A DNA stretch of 64,000 nt from Vicinamibacterales bacterium (GTDB lineage Bacteria > Acidobacteriota > Vicinamibacteria > Vicinamibacterales > UBA823), in NCBI GenBank assembly GCA_036012125.1, contig DASCOS010000025.1:1-64000 (forward strand), read 5' to 3'. The position numbers and the translations under genes are program-made. The notes under the pieces are model-generated. The model was given only the letters and a program-made list of their open reading frames with translations, did no database searches and was not told the origin of the DNA. The first letter of the stretch is position 1, and each line of letters opens with the position of its first letter. Shown here piece after piece: positions 45,361-54,970 of the stretch.

Positions 45361-48048
45361 ATGACCGCACGCGACACTCGACGTAGTTTCCTCGACTACT
45401 TCGCTAGGCATGAACATCAAATCGTTGAAAGCGCGTCTTTAGTTCCTATTGACGATCGGACTCTCCTGTTCACAAACGCTGGAATGAATCAGTTCAAATC
45501 AGTCCTCCAGGGCCGAGAGCAACGCGACTATACACGGGCAGCGTCTTCGCAGAAGTGCATGCGTGTCAGCGGAAAACACAACGATTTGGATATCGTGGGT
45601 AAGTCTCCACGCCACAACACCTTCTTCGAGATGCTTGGTAATTTTTCATTCGGTGATTACTTCAAATCTGAAGCCATCGCCATGGCTTGGGAACTACTGA
45701 CCAAGGAATGGAAACTCGACCCTATTCGACTGCGTGTGACAATTTTCTCCGGAGATAAGAATGCGCCGAAAGACGATGAAGCGTACAACATTTGGCAAAA
45801 ATTTCTTCCAGCGGACCGCATAGATGCTTGGGGCGCGGCCGACAATTTTTGGGCGATGGGTGACACTGGGCCTTGCGGTCGGTGCTCTGAAATTCACTTC
45901 TTCTTAGGCGATGACCCGAAGTGTCCCGAAACCAGTTGTCGCGGTACAGCATGCAGCTGCCACACCTACATCGAACTCTGGAACAATGTGTTCATGGAAT
46001 TCGACCGGCAGGATGACGGGACATTGAAACCGCTCCCGATGCTCTCAATTGACACTGGCATGAGTCTCGAGCGCGCGACTGCCGTATTGCAGGGCGTTGA
46101 CTCAGTGTATGACACCGACCTGTTTCAACCTCTTCTTCAAAGCATCGCTGGTCTGGTTGGCACGCCATACGGTAAGCGGCAGGAGACTGATGTATCGATG
46201 CACGTTATTGCCGATCATCTTCGTGCGATGACCTTTCTGATAAATGACTTGGTAACACCATCCAACGAGTGGCGAGGCTATGTGCTGCGCAAGATCATGC
46301 GACGAGCCATGCGACACGGTAAGAAGTTAGGTCTTACTGAACCGAGTCTCCATCGACTCGTTGATGTCGTCGTAGAAGAGATGGGTGATACGTATCCGGC
46401 TCTCTCGAAAAACCGTGACATGATCGCCAAAGTAGTGCGAAGGGAAGAAGATCGTTTCGATTCGGTATTAAACGCTGGACTCTCAAAGCTTGAGGAAGTG
46501 CTGGACCGCGCAGAGACAAGTAACCGTCGCGTGACTGGTGAGGATGTCTTCCGCCTATACGACTCTCTCGGGTTACCGGCCGAATTCGTTGAGGACCTCG
46601 CCGGTGAGCGGCAGCTCTCGATCGACTGGGAAGGATTCGAACGTCTCATGGCAAAACAGCGTGACCAAGCTCGTGCTGCGAGCGGCTTCAAACCGAAACA
46701 GGATGACAGGGATACCTTTTGGACCTCCGAGGCCCTCGATAAGAATCTACTGGGTACTCAGGACCGCTTCGAGGGCTACGAGACAACGCGAGTCGACAGC
46801 AGCACGATCCTCATGCTGTGGAACGACGCGCCGGCCCCTTGTCCACAACTGGATGCGGGTGACACGGGATATTTGTCACTCGACCGCAGTCCGTTTTATG
46901 TCGAAGCTGGAGGCCAAGTATCAGACACGGGCCATATCATGTCTCATGACGGCAAGACAAAAGCCCTCGTGGAGGACATGATTCGCTTGGGCTCATTCCC
47001 TCGCGTGCACCGGATAAGTGTGGTCGCCGGCACCCTGAGTCAAGGTGACGTGGTGTCGGCAGTCGTCAATGCACCGCGTCGTAGTGCAATCCAGCGAAAT
47101 CACACGGCGACCCACCTCCTTCACGCCGCTCTCAAGAAGTTGCTTGGTCACCACGTTACCCAGGCTGGCTCACTCGTCGCGCCGGAACGACTTCGGTTCG
47201 ACTTCACTCATCCGACTCCGCTCAGCCAGACTGAAATCGAGGAGATCGAATGCCTCGTCAACGAACAAGTCCTGGTTGCCACCCCCGTTGACACGATTGA
47301 GCAATCTACGGATGAGGCAATTGCCAGTGGCGCGATCGCTCTATTTGGAGAGAAATATGGCGACCGTGTACGCGTGGTGTCGATTTCCGAATTCAGTAAA
47401 GAACTCTGTGGAGGCACGCATTGTGGCGCGACAGGAGAAATTGGCTCGTTCATGATTGAACAAGAAAGCGGCGCTGCGGCTGGCATCCGACGGATCGAGG
47501 CAGTGACGGGAGCACCTGCTATCCAACGGCATCAGGCCAGACGTTCCTTGCTTAATGGGATCCTTCAGGAACTCAGCTCACCAGAAGCTCGTGCCGTGGA
47601 TGCACTTAGAGAGCAACAAGCTCAGACGAAACAGTTGGCACGAGATGTGAACGCCCTAAAAATGAAATTGGAACTGGTATCTGAAACAGACACCCGCATC
47701 AACGTTGACGACGTTACGCTGTTAATACGACGAGCCGATGGCTTAGATAGAAACTCGCTCCGCACCCTCGCCGACCAGTTAAAGGGCAACATCAAATCGG
47801 GCCTTGTGATTCTTGCCTCAGCCACAGCGGGCGGGCGGGTGGCAATCATTGTCAGTGTTACGTCTGACCTTAAGACTCGTATACCTGCTGGACAGGTCGT
47901 TAAAGCGCTAGCGCCGCTCGTGAGCGGGGGTGGAGGTGGTGGTCGACCTGATTTCGCTGAAGCCGGCGGCAAGGATCCACGACAAATCGACCACATGCTA
48001 TCCGAGAGTGAAAACGTCGTGCGCGGTCTCCTAGACAGTAAAGAGTGA
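45361..48048 (+). CDS. alaS: Alanyl-tRNA synthetase
   Basis: 895 residues. The class II aminoacylation domain begins TRRSFLDYFARHEHQIVESA; motif 2 and LEMLGNFSFGDYFK-like sequence are present. The editing domain has the zinc ligands HTATHLLHAAL and CGGTHC. The C-Ala domain ends GGGGGGRPDFAEAGGKDP. TAAAAT lies six bases before ATG 45361, again hinting at a leaderless start. The order recX-alaS is common in many bacteria. Confidence 0.97.
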   Translation: MTARDTRRSFLDYFARHEHQIVESASLVPIDDRTLLFTNAGMNQFKSVLQGREQRDYTRAASSQKCMRVSGKHNDLDIVGKSPRHNTFFEMLGNFSFGDYFKSEAIAMAWELLTKEWKLDPIRLRVTIFSGDKNAPKDDEAYNIWQKFLPADRIDAWGAADNFWAMGDTGPCGRCSEIHFFLGDDPKCPETSCRGTACSCHTYIELWNNVFMEFDRQDDGTLKPLPMLSIDTGMSLERATAVLQGVDSVYDTDLFQPLLQSIAGLVGTPYGKRQETDVSMHVIADHLRAMTFLINDLVTPSNEWRGYVLRKIMRRAMRHGKKLGLTEPSLHRLVDVVVEEMGDTYPALSKNRDMIAKVVRREEDRFDSVLNAGLSKLEEVLDRAETSNRRVTGEDVFRLYDSLGLPAEFVEDLAGERQLSIDWEGFERLMAKQRDQARAASGFKPKQDDRDTFWTSEALDKNLLGTQDRFEGYETTRVDSSTILMLWNDAPAPCPQLDAGDTGYLSLDRSPFYVEAGGQVSDTGHIMSHDGKTKALVEDMIRLGSFPRVHRISVVAGTLSQGDVVSAVVNAPRRSAIQRNHTATHLLHAALKKLLGHHVTQAGSLVAPERLRFDFTHPTPLSQTEIEEIECLVNEQVLVATPVDTIEQSTDEAIASGAIALFGEKYGDRVRVVSISEFSKELCGGTHCGATGEIGSFMIEQESGAAAGIRRIEAVTGAPAIQRHQARRSLLNGILQELSSPEARAVDALREQQAQTKQLARDVNALKMKLELVSETDTRINVDDVTLLIRRADGLDRNSLRTLADQLKGNIKSGLVILASATAGGRVAIIVSVTSDLKTRIPAGQVVKALAPLVSGGGGGGRPDFAEAGGKDPRQIDHMLSESENVVRGLLDSKE

Positions 48049-48151
48049 TGCGAACACCATTTTCGTTCAATTTGGCTGTGACCAGACGCAAGTGGAGCGT
48101 GCAAGTGCTGCATCGCGACTCTTTGGTCGGCGATCAGTTTCATCTCAAGCC

Positions 48152-48571
48152 GTGACCACAAGCGTCGAGTCGACGACCGCTCGCCTTCGCCTTGATGTTT
48201 GGCTGGATATCGCCTGCCTCTTCAAAACACGGTCTGCGGCGCAACAAGCCTGTAAGGGCGGTAAAGTTGATGTCAATGGCCAGCGCGCAAAGCCACATCG
48301 AGAAGTTTCTCCTGGAGATCGCATTGCCATCACGCGTGCTTTTCGAGAGCAACAACTGGTAATTGTGAAGGGTTTAAGAGAACGTTACGTAGCCAAAACC
48401 AAAGCGCGAACCCTCTACGAAGACGCCACACCACCTCCGTCTGAGGAGGAAGCGAAATTGCGGGAATTGGTTCGGCTAGCCAACCGTGCTAACCCTCCAG
48501 CCCGGTCCGGCATAGCACCAACAAAACGGGAACGCCGATACCTCCGTCAACTGAAAAGCGGAAAGCCCTGA
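48152..48571 (+). CDS. S4-domain RNA-binding protein (HslR-like)
   Basis: About 139 residues from GTG 48152; the frame is open to GTG 48092. The S4 domain starts at once (ARLRLDVWLDIACLFKTRSA, then ACKGGKVDVNGQRAKPHREV) and is followed by a basic tail (TKRERRYLRQLKSGKP). HslR (Hsp15) binds stalled 50S subunits carrying a free nascent chain. That role is inferred from the domain and length. The start is uncertain because no ribosome-binding site is seen. Confidence 0.85.
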   Translation: MTTSVESTTARLRLDVWLDIACLFKTRSAAQQACKGGKVDVNGQRAKPHREVSPGDRIAITRAFREQQLVIVKGLRERYVAKTKARTLYEDATPPPSEEEAKLRELVRLANRANPPARSGIAPTKRERRYLRQLKSGKP

Positions 48572-48614
48572 AACCGGTCTCGGTGAACAGAGGGCGCTTC
48601 GATGACCCATCCAG

Positions 48615-48623
48615 TGATATAAT
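48615..48623 (+). promoter_or_regulatory. Extended -10 promoter TGATATAAT upstream of rpsT
   Basis: TGA directly before a consensus TATAAT forms an extended -10 (TGnTATAAT). It lies 50 bases before GTG 48673; the -35 is weak, as allowed for extended -10 promoters. Confidence 0.5.
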
Positions 48624-48672
48624 GCGTGTTTACTAGCGTGCTCAAACGCTAAGTTTCTTGGGGACTAAACTC

Positions 48673-48945
48673 GTGGCAAACCATAAGTCGGCGGTTAAGG
48701 CGCATCGGCAAGATATCAAACGGCGTGAGCGGAACCGACAGCAACGAACACAATTACGCACCGTGCTGAAGTCAATTCGGGCCACGCTAGGCTCCGGAGA
48801 CACTGGCGCGGCCAAAACTGAGTTCCGGAGTGCAGTGTCATTGATCGACAAGATGGCCGGTAAGGGCATCGTTCACAACAACACAGCCGATCGCTACAAG
48901 TCGCGCTTGGCAAAGCAACTAGCAAACCTTTCAACCTCGGCGTAA
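48673..48945 (+). CDS. rpsT: 30S ribosomal protein S20
   Basis: 90 residues. The basic N-terminus (V/M)ANHKSAVKAHRQDIKRRE and the C-terminal GIVHNNTADRYKSRLAKQL are diagnostic of S20, which binds 16S rRNA. GTG 48673 matches the universal start of the family and has GGGGA about 9 bases upstream. Its end overlaps the end of holA by 15 bases on the opposite strand. Confidence 0.96.
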   Translation: MANHKSAVKAHRQDIKRRERNRQQRTQLRTVLKSIRATLGSGDTGAAKTEFRSAVSLIDKMAGKGIVHNNTADRYKSRLAKQLANLSTSA

Positions 48946-49872
48946 GTTACGGCGGACCCCACAGAGCTCCAGTACAAGTTGCTCGATTACGATGCGTCCG
49001 TCCCCCCTAGAGCTCTTTAGGGCCAGATCGGTTCGATATAGCGCGTCTACCGCTGCCTTGACTTTACTGGACGCAAACCTCTCGCGAACAAACCACCCGA
49101 GCTGGCCAAGAATCTGAAGAGGCATCACCCCGGCATTAAATAATAAAGCGAGCTCCCTCAACGCGGCGCCTGCCTTACCTTGTTCAATTGCTCGCGTTAT
49201 CGCCCAGTTGTCCTGCAAGACAGCTGGTCCAACAACAGCCTCAACGTCGGTCCGTCCAATCGTGGCCTGTCCAGAGGCATAGATTACCAAGCGCTCAAAA
49301 TCCGCCCTCAGCCTCGGTAGGTCTGCACCCGTTCTGGCAATGAATGCCCGCACCGCTTCGGCATCCATAGACAACTTAAGCCGCTTCACCTCATTACACA
49401 CCCAACGCTGCGCGCCATCCTCCATCTTAATCCCAGGGAAGGTCACGACAGTGGCGTGCTTCAGTAGCGCCTTTACCACCCGTCGCCGCTTGTCGAGATC
49501 GCCAGATTCAAAGATGACCGTAACTTGAGGCGAAGGGTTCTGAACGTACTGCTCGAGGGCTTCGAGATCGCGCTTCGAGTCGACGACCGCCTTCTTCGGG
49601 GAAAGTACAAGCTCAGCCTGCGATACGATAACAATGCGACGCGGTCCGAGCATCGGCAACATGTGGACGGCCTGAAGTAACCTCGCTGGTTCCGTTTCCC
49701 CACCGTAGAGCCGCTCAACGTTAAATGGTCTAAGCTCTTCCTCGACAACATCAGCAAACTCCCGAGCCAGACGAGTTCTCTCATCCTCATCGCTTCCGAT
49801 AATCAGATAGATCGGGCCTGTCTTACCCGAGGCAATTTGTTTGCGAACGGTGGCCGGGGTGGAAGCCGCCAT
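48931..49872 (-). CDS. holA: DNA polymerase III delta subunit
   Basis: 313 residues, the clamp-loader subunit that opens the beta clamp. Seen are GPIYLIIGSDEDERTRLARE, VHMLPMLGPRRIVIVSQAEL, VTVIFESGDLDKRRRVVKAL and the C-terminal collar domain (ALALKSSRGD-like, VIEQLVLELCGVRR). It follows lptE at a 12-base gap; leuS-lptE-holA is a recurrent order in several diderm phyla. It overlaps rpsT tail-to-tail by 15 bases, which is unusual. Confidence 0.9.
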   Translation of the reverse strand: MAASTPATVRKQIASGKTGPIYLIIGSDEDERTRLAREFADVVEEELRPFNVERLYGGETEPARLLQAVHMLPMLGPRRIVIVSQAELVLSPKKAVVDSKRDLEALEQYVQNPSPQVTVIFESGDLDKRRRVVKALLKHATVVTFPGIKMEDGAQRWVCNEVKRLKLSMDAEAVRAFIARTGADLPRLRADFERLVIYASGQATIGRTDVEAVVGPAVLQDNWAITRAIEQGKAGAALRELALLFNAGVMPLQILGQLGWFVRERFASSKVKAAVDALYRTDLALKSSRGDGRIVIEQLVLELCGVRRNLRRG

Positions 49873-49884
49873 AGATAAAGTCAG

Positions 49885-50463
49885 CTAGAAAGCCTCGAGA
49901 ATCGAGGTGACAACTGTAGTTCCGAAATCGCTGGCCATGCGCTCAAGCGCATTTGTATCCTGGCCAAAAAATGCACTTGCGTCGAGCGCGCCGCCACCCG
50001 TCGCAACATCATATTCCTCAGTGAAGACAAGCGAAGCGTTCTCCCAAATTGCTTCCTCTGTCCGTAAATCGCGCAACACAATACTGGAAGTGAGCGTGAA
50101 AGTGTACCGGGCCGCTTGCTGCTGGTCCGTGAAGCTCGATGGCTGTAAGTTGATCGACACAACACGCCCGATGAGAACCGCGTCGACACCGTCCTCCTGA
50201 GGCACTATTTGATAGCTGCCCCTCCCGATGAATTCCGTTCGTACTGCCTCAGTTAAGACCTGCTCCATCTCGAAAAAGGCCGTATTATTTTCGAAGAGCG
50301 GAATACCGATCGTTTCAACATAATCGGGCAAGAATGAGCCTCGGCCGGCCAAGGCATAGCCACAACCTGAGCTCAGAACGCTAACAAGAAGCACCAGAAC
50401 AAAATATCTGTGACCTCTCACACTAGTTGTGCACCTGGACATCTTCTTCATCACCCAGATCAT
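49885..50463 (-). CDS. lptE: LPS-assembly lipoprotein LptE-like
   Basis: 192 residues. The signal peptide ends in a lipobox (LSSGCGYAL), giving Cys34 as lipid anchor, and [10 protein letters not shown] is the family opening. [20 protein letters not shown] and [12 protein letters not shown] follow, with a beta-rich middle. LptE plugs LptD in the outer membrane for lipopolysaccharide export and so indicates a Gram-negative envelope. It overlaps leuS by four bases (ATGA). Confidence 0.88.
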   Translation of the reverse strand: MIWVMKKMSRCTTSVRGHRYFVLVLLVSVLSSGCGYALAGRGSFLPDYVETIGIPLFENNTAFFEMEQVLTEAVRTEFIGRGSYQIVPQEDGVDAVLIGRVVSINLQPSSFTDQQQAARYTFTLTSSIVLRDLRTEEAIWENASLVFTEEYDVATGGGALDASAFFGQDTNALERMASDFGTTVVTSILEAF

Positions 50464-52988
50464 TTTGTGACAACGTTAACAAGGCGGCCGCGAGCAACAA
50501 TCACCTTCACTATAGTTTTACCGGCAAGGTGTATTTGAATCTGAGGGTCGACGAGAACATCAGCCTCAAGGTCGGCGTCACTCCGGCCAGCTTCGACCGT
50601 TAATCGAGCACGTACTTTTCCATTGACCTGCACTGGCACAACCAATGTGTCGGCTCTAGCCACCGTTGGATCGAACTTTGGCCACTGCGCCGCAATAAGA
50701 CCATCCGAGTGCCCTAATCGCTCCCAGAGCTCCTCAGCGAAATGCGGGGTAAACGGAGCGATCAACAGCACGAGCGCCTCAATCGCCTCACGGAGTACAG
50801 CTGCCGTTTCCGGGCGGATGTCCGAAGTCGCCGACCGCCGTACTCTCGGACCGCACCCAACCTCATCACAGAATAAGTACAGATCATTCACGAGTTCCAT
50901 AAGTGCCGACACGGCCGTATTTAAATGGACACGGGGGTCAAGATCCCTAGACACCCGCTGGATCGTTTCATTCGTCTTACGGCGGATAGCGCGTTCAGCG
51001 TCATTCAGGTTGGCCGGCGGCTGCCCAGCTTCACGCACCCGTGTAGCCAGTGGCTCCACCAGTCGCCACACACGGTTCAAAAAACGAAAGCTACCTTCAA
51101 GTCCGGTGTCGGTCCACTCGATTTCCTTCTCGGGAGGAGCAACAAACATTTCGTAGAGCCGGAGCGTATCCGCACCATAAGTTGCCATCATGTCGTCAGG
51201 ATCCACAACATTACCCTTCGACTTTGACATCACGGCACCGTCCTTCAGCACCATCCCCTGGGTAAGAAGCCGTGTAAATGGTTCATCGTGCTCCACGAGT
51301 CCGAGATCGTGCATTACTTTGCAGAAGAACCGAGAGTAGATCAGATGCAGGATGGCGTGCTCGACACCTCCGCTATAAAAATCGACCGGCGTCCAGTAGT
51401 TTACAGCTTCAGAGTCGAACGGCAGCACCTTGTTATGCGGGTCACAGTAGCGATAGTAGTACCATGATGAGTCAATAAACGTATCCATGGTGTCTGTCTC
51501 ACGTCGAGCGTCGGCACCACACGTCGGACATGGCGTATTAACAAATTCTGGCACCTGTGCCAGTGGCGAGTCGCCTCGGCCGCTGAACGCCGTCACGTTC
51601 GGTAATTCAACCGGAAGTTTGTCGCAGGGAACCGGAACCAATCCACAGGATTCGCAGTGGATAATCGGAATCGGCGTACCCCAATAGCGTTGCCGTGAGA
51701 TTCCCCAATCCTTCAGACGGTACTGCACCGTACCTTCGCCGATGTTTTGAGCATTTGCCGCTTGTGTCATCAGGTCTCGAGCCTCGGCTGACGGCAAACC
51801 CGAAAACTCTTCCGAAGCTACCAGCCTGCCTTGACCCACATAGGCCTCCTCAAGCGCCGAGAGTGAGGCCGCGTTCTCAACTGGCTGAACGACTACCCGA
51901 ATTGGCAGGTCGTACTTCTGCGCAAACTCGAAATCACGTTGGTCGTGTGCGGGAACACCCATGACTGCACCAGTTCCATACTCACCGAGGACAAAATTCG
52001 CCACCCACACTGGGACATCCTCACCCGTAAAAGGATTAGTGGCTCGCCGACCCGTATCGAAACCTTCCTTCTCGATTTCTCCGGTAAGTCTGGCCGTTCG
52101 ATCCTGAGCCCGGAAACGGCGGATACGTTCGAGGAATGCCTCGGGCTTCCTTGCAGAGGTTGCGATTTCGTCAATAAGCGAGTGCTCAGGAGCTAATATT
52201 ACAAAGGTAGCACCGTAAATTGTATCGAGACGCGTCGTGAAAACATCAATTGGTGCTACCTTGTCACCGGTTAAAAGGAACCGAACGCGCGCACCCTCCG
52301 ATCTACCGATCCAGTTGCGCTGCATCGTCAGCACCTTTTCTGGCCATTCGGTTAGACGGTCAATGCCGTCGAGCAATCGGTCCGCATATTCGGTAATACG
52401 TAAGAACCACTGCTCAAGTGAACGTGCAGCCACAGCAGACGAGCAACGCCAGCAGTGCCCTTCGGTCACTTGTTCGTTGGCCAGGACCGTCTGACAGCTA
52501 GGACACCAATTAACTGTAGAACGCCGACGATACGCCAGACCACGCTCGAACATCTTCAGAAAGATCCACTGATTCCAGTGATAGTAATCGGGAAGACAGG
52601 TAGCTATCTCTCGTTCCCACGCATAGCTAATACCCAACCGCTGCAACTGTCCCTTCATGTGAGCAATGTTGTCTAGCGTCCACGTCCTAGGGTGTACCTT
52701 GTTTTGAATGGCGGCATTCTCGGCTGGAAGACCAAAGGCGTCCCAGCCGAACGGATGGATTACGTGGTAGCCCTGCATTCGTTTCATCCGAGCCACCACG
52801 TCGCCAATCATGTAGTTACGGACGTGCCCGACGTGCGCATGACCCGACGGATAGGCAAACATCACCAAGCAATAAAACTTTGGCTTAGAGGAATCTGCTT
52901 CTACCTCAAACGTCCGGCATTCAGCCCAACGCTGTTGCCACTTCTTCTCAATTGTCTGCGGGGAATACTCGGACACGACTGGGGCCAT
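50460..52988 (-). CDS. leuS: Leucyl-tRNA synthetase
   Basis: 842 residues from ATG 52988; the frame extends to 53042. HIGH appears as [17 protein letters not shown] and KMSKS as [17 protein letters not shown]. The zinc region ([14 protein letters not shown], then CWRCSS) and the editing domain ([19 protein letters not shown]) are intact. Leader of a leuS-lptE-holA operon on the minus strand. Confidence 0.97.
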   Translation of the reverse strand: MAPVVSEYSPQTIEKKWQQRWAECRTFEVEADSSKPKFYCLVMFAYPSGHAHVGHVRNYMIGDVVARMKRMQGYHVIHPFGWDAFGLPAENAAIQNKVHPRTWTLDNIAHMKGQLQRLGISYAWEREIATCLPDYYHWNQWIFLKMFERGLAYRRRSTVNWCPSCQTVLANEQVTEGHCWRCSSAVAARSLEQWFLRITEYADRLLDGIDRLTEWPEKVLTMQRNWIGRSEGARVRFLLTGDKVAPIDVFTTRLDTIYGATFVILAPEHSLIDEIATSARKPEAFLERIRRFRAQDRTARLTGEIEKEGFDTGRRATNPFTGEDVPVWVANFVLGEYGTGAVMGVPAHDQRDFEFAQKYDLPIRVVVQPVENAASLSALEEAYVGQGRLVASEEFSGLPSAEARDLMTQAANAQNIGEGTVQYRLKDWGISRQRYWGTPIPIIHCESCGLVPVPCDKLPVELPNVTAFSGRGDSPLAQVPEFVNTPCPTCGADARRETDTMDTFIDSSWYYYRYCDPHNKVLPFDSEAVNYWTPVDFYSGGVEHAILHLIYSRFFCKVMHDLGLVEHDEPFTRLLTQGMVLKDGAVMSKSKGNVVDPDDMMATYGADTLRLYEMFVAPPEKEIEWTDTGLEGSFRFLNRVWRLVEPLATRVREAGQPPANLNDAERAIRRKTNETIQRVSRDLDPRVHLNTAVSALMELVNDLYLFCDEVGCGPRVRRSATSDIRPETAAVLREAIEALVLLIAPFTPHFAEELWERLGHSDGLIAAQWPKFDPTVARADTLVVPVQVNGKVRARLTVEAGRSDADLEADVLVDPQIQIHLAGKTIVKVIVARGRLVNVVTK

Positions 52989-53209
52989 ACGCGTGAACCG
53001 GCAAACCTGGTTGCCGGCAGTAACTCGATGGGCGTAATGCACAAGCGATCAGCCGGTGCCGCTCGGGTCGATGGAACGCCAGATAGTTAAACTCGTTACC
53101 ACGATCAATAAGTGACGGAGACGACCATCCGCCATGCCGCCATTATAGCGTAGGCCCCTAGTTACGCACCGTTGAACTGGATGCACTGACATTCACCTTA
53201 TTCGCTACT

Positions 53210-54250
53210 TCACCAGACGCCACTCGGCCAGTGTGGTTGGTGCAGCGAAATGATATCCTCCATCACCGCTTCCGCACGGTCGGTTGCACCCTTGAACGAC
53301 GGTGCTTCACCGATGGACGGGTCACGAAGAACAGCAACTGTCGAGTCAAGACACTCATCAAGAGCTTGAAGATCGTAGCCACCCTCGGTCACAAACGCCA
53401 GACGACCACCACTCACTTCGTCCGCAATGATTCGTAAATGACGTGTCATCGCACGATAGCCTTCGGTTGTGACCTCCATACCGGCAAGTGGGTCTCGCTC
53501 ATGCGCATCGTATCCAGCCGAAACAAGTAAAAGGTCAGGGGAAAACGCCCGTAATGCCGGTAGGACGAGGCGCGTGAACACTAGTTCGTAGTCGGCGTCA
53601 GTTGCGCCGGCCGGAAGAGGTACATTCAAGGTTCTGCCCTCACCCGCGCCTCGCCCGATATCAGCAATCGCACCCGTCCCAGGGTAAAAAGGATACTGGT
53701 GCGTAGAAACATAAAGGACCTGTGGATTGTCGTAAAACATCCACTGCGTGCCATTGCCATGATGAACGTCGTAGTCAACAATCGCCACCTTTGATGCACC
53801 GTTATCTAGAGCGTGCGCGGCGGCCACAGCTACGCTGTTAAAGAAACAAAAGCCCATCGCTCGGTCGGTTTCGGCATGGTGGCCTGGTGGGCGCACCAAC
53901 GCGAGCACGGGGCTCCCGTCAGCCATCGCATGAGAGGCAGCCTCTACAGTCGCTCCGGCAGCTAAACGCGCGACTTCATGCGACCTTGGTGAGGTATAGG
54001 TATCGGGATCGAGCTTAACAGCGAGACCCGACGTTGCCGCAATCGATTCAATGTAAGTGGAGGCATGAACAGCCACCAGTTCTGCATCGGTTGCCGGACG
54101 AGGTTCGATTACTCTGCCACCGTCACGGACAAATCCTTCTGCTACGTTCTGCATTACCTCAGCACGTCCAACGCGCTCAGGATGTCCTGGCGGCGTAACA
54201 TGGTCAGCGAATCGTTCAGATGCGAACAACACTAACGATGTTTCACTCAC
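53210..54250 (-). CDS. Histone deacetylase-family amidohydrolase
   Basis: 346 residues of the arginase/deacetylase fold (class II HDAC/acetoin utilisation-like). Zinc-site motifs are complete: RPPGHHAE, VDYDVHHGNGTQ, SAGYDAHERDPLAG and EGGYD. In bacteria these act on acetylated polyamines or proteins; the substrate here is unknown. Its ATG overlaps the stop of the DUF374 gene by four bases, so the two are co-translated. Confidence 0.9.
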   Translation of the reverse strand: MSETSLVLFASERFADHVTPPGHPERVGRAEVMQNVAEGFVRDGGRVIEPRPATDAELVAVHASTYIESIAATSGLAVKLDPDTYTSPRSHEVARLAAGATVEAASHAMADGSPVLALVRPPGHHAETDRAMGFCFFNSVAVAAAHALDNGASKVAIVDYDVHHGNGTQWMFYDNPQVLYVSTHQYPFYPGTGAIADIGRGAGEGRTLNVPLPAGATDADYELVFTRLVLPALRAFSPDLLLVSAGYDAHERDPLAGMEVTTEGYRAMTRHLRIIADEVSGGRLAFVTEGGYDLQALDECLDSTVAVLRDPSIGEAPSFKGATDRAEAVMEDIISLHQPHWPSGVW

Positions 54251-54930
54251 GAAGCCTCCAGGAGTTGGTTCGTCGTATCGGTGAGCCCATGTAACGCCCG
54301 CTCAAGCTCAGAACGCTTCGTTTCGAGTGTGTGCTCGTCAGCATTTTGAGGCACATCGATCGACGGGCCCACCGCGAGAGCAACCCGACTGAAAGGCTTC
54401 GGAATCTGCGTCCGATCCCAGCTTCCCGCCATCCAATACCGGTCCGCTTCAAGATGAAACGGGAGCAGGGGGTTACCCGTGGCACCCGCTAACCACACAG
54501 CGCCTAGCTGTGCAGAACCAGTTGGCCCACGCGGCCCATCGACAGTAAAGCCAACCGGCTTCCCCTCTACTAAGGCGCGCTTTAAGGATAGTAGCGCGCG
54601 TTGGCCGCCATGAGAGGTCGATCCACGTGCCGTCCCATAACCGAACCGCTCTATGATCCTAGCAATCCATTCACCATCAAAATTCTCACTGGTAATCACG
54701 ACGATGCCACGCCGCCGGAAATAGTAGGTGGCCGAGAGGATACGGCCGTGCCAAAAAGCCATAACTGGTTGTCGTCCACTCTTTCGAATCTCGTCAAGAT
54801 GCTCAATTCCACTGACACGCCACCTGAGCGTCACGCCGAGTAATGCAATGAGAGGGTACGCCAAGGCCGCGATCCCAGCGGCCTTGGCTCGCTGCCATGA
54901 CGTTAGTCGGCGAGTCGGCGAACCTTCCAT
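54247..54930 (-). CDS. DUF374 lysophospholipid acyltransferase-like protein
   Basis: 227 residues. One N-terminal transmembrane helix (AALAYPLIALLGVTL) precedes a His-containing block (VMAFWHGRIL) and the DUF374 motifs VVITSENFDGEWIARIIERF, TSHGGQRALL and TVDGPRGPTGSAQLGAVWLA. DUF374 proteins are related to Kdo-linked acyltransferases of the LpxL type. Lipid A or phospholipid acylation is inferred. Followed by the deacetylase-like gene with ATGA overlap. Confidence 0.85.
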   Translation of the reverse strand: MEGSPTRRLTSWQRAKAAGIAALAYPLIALLGVTLRWRVSGIEHLDEIRKSGRQPVMAFWHGRILSATYYFRRRGIVVITSENFDGEWIARIIERFGYGTARGSTSHGGQRALLSLKRALVEGKPVGFTVDGPRGPTGSAQLGAVWLAGATGNPLLPFHLEADRYWMAGSWDRTQIPKPFSRVALAVGPSIDVPQNADEHTLETKRSELERALHGLTDTTNQLLEAS

Positions 54931-54970
54931 TACTCTCGCACCAACGGAAATACAGTTACTCGATCAAACA

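Noticed and set aside
48163-49592. Shared string CGAGTCGACGACCGC in the S4-protein gene and in holA as a repeat
   Set aside because: Fifteen bases in two coding regions on unrelated genes; no flanking similarity, probably coincidence.
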